Below, piece after piece: positions 5,539-5,694 of a DNA stretch of 5,694 nt. How positions within the stretch are numbered: position 1 is the stretch's first letter; each line of letters opens with the position of its first letter. Position numbers and translations under genes: made by a program. The stretch comes from Bacteroidales bacterium (GTDB taxonomy: Bacteria > Bacteroidota > Bacteroidia > Bacteroidales > WCHB1-69). The DNA lies in contig JAIRTU010000039.1 of the NCBI GenBank assembly GCA_031254735.1, positions 1-5,694 of the forward strand, written 5' to 3'. The notes under the pieces were generated by a model. It did no database searches, was not told where the DNA came from, and saw nothing but the letters and a program-made list of their open reading frames with translations.

Positions 5539-5667
5539 GATACAGGCATTTTTAAAATACAAATGGAAGAAGACGAATGCCCATACAATAAGGAATTTAC
5601 AAAGAAAATAGACGCCAACCGTAAAAGCAAAGGTGTGAAAATCGAACCGGAAGATTTGTGGAAGTAA
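5470..5667 (+). CDS. Second antitoxin paralogue (copy 2)
   Basis: A 65-residue paralogue of the antitoxin at 4917-5114, with 46 of 65 residues identical and no gaps. Twenty of the first 21 residues are identical (MARIILEYDAE, TIAKKIIDF), and the motifs ECPYNKEF and EDLWK are kept. The changes gather in residues 22-61, for example KRGE to DANR and KVIEI to VKIEP. By analogy, the constant N-terminal part would handle dimerisation or DNA binding and the variable tail would bind the toxin (inference). The reading frame is intact with its own promoter, so it is not a decayed remnant. It is either the first gene of a second toxin-antitoxin pair cut by the window, or an orphan antitoxin that could neutralise or cross-regulate the neighbouring pair. 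Confidence 0.75.
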   Translation: MARIILEYDAESTIAKKIIDFICDTGIFKIQMEEDECPYNKEFTKKIDANRKSKGVKIEPEDLWK

Positions 5668-5694
5668 TAAACCCTGAGCAGGATTATATATGCA
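5658..5694 (+). CDS. Possible start of a second toxin gene, GTG start, cut by window edge
   Basis: A GTG at 5658 sits seven bases before the antitoxin stop codon, exactly the offset of the yoeB ATG before the stop of copy 1. It opens a frame that runs to the window end without a stop: twelve codons reading (M)EVINPEQDYIC. These residues do not resemble the YoeB N-terminus after the first two or three, so a different toxin family is possible. Twelve codons are far too few for identification, and an open frame of this length is expected by chance. The call rests only on position. Confidence 0.3.
   Translation, partial: MEVINPEQDYIC

Noticed and set aside
5361..5630. 89-codon minus-strand frame over the second antitoxin
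   Set aside because: Antisense shadow of a gene supported by a 71% identical paralogue; its hydrophobic look comes from reading the AT-rich antitoxin gene backwards.

Overview
This AT-rich window most likely comes from a member of the Bacteroidota, probably the Bacteroidales. Two things point there: promoter-like TAnnTTTG boxes stand before almost every transcription unit, and Shine-Dalgarno sequences are scarce. The protein types agree: a short LuxE-like acyl-protein synthetase, an outer-membrane beta-barrel protein with a C-terminal Phe, and YoeB-type toxin modules. The genus cannot be named from the sequence alone.

Left part, minus strand (1-1203): the translation cluster infC (IF-3), rpmI (L35) and rplT (L20, cut by the window edge). 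thrS, often found upstream of infC, is absent from the upstream side. infC has no usable ATG. Its best start is an AUA codon preceded by a well-placed AGGAG, which suggests IF-3 autocontrol. A two-helix hairpin lies between rpmI and rplT and could be an L20 control site. Positions 1204-1395 are a divergent control region with one TAnnTTTG box facing each way.

Middle, plus strand: a LuxE-like acyl-protein synthetase (1396-2376), a secreted outer-membrane beta-barrel protein of unknown role (2578-3426) closed by a good intrinsic terminator, and the replication-fork AAA+ ATPase RarA/MgsA (3536-4807). The last two have their own promoter box close to the start codon, so they look like independent units.

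Right part, plus strand: a type II toxin-antitoxin operon, with a 65-residue antitoxin (4917-5114) overlapping a YoeB toxin (5105-5368). It is followed by a second copy of the promoter, leader and antitoxin gene (5470-5667). The two copies are nearly identical in the promoter leader and first 23 codons, then diverge in the C-terminal half. At the exact place where copy 1 starts its toxin, copy 2 has an in-frame GTG that is open to the window end, so a second toxin may begin there. This tandem paralogous arrangement, with shared control and diverged toxin-facing parts, is the most interesting feature of the window.
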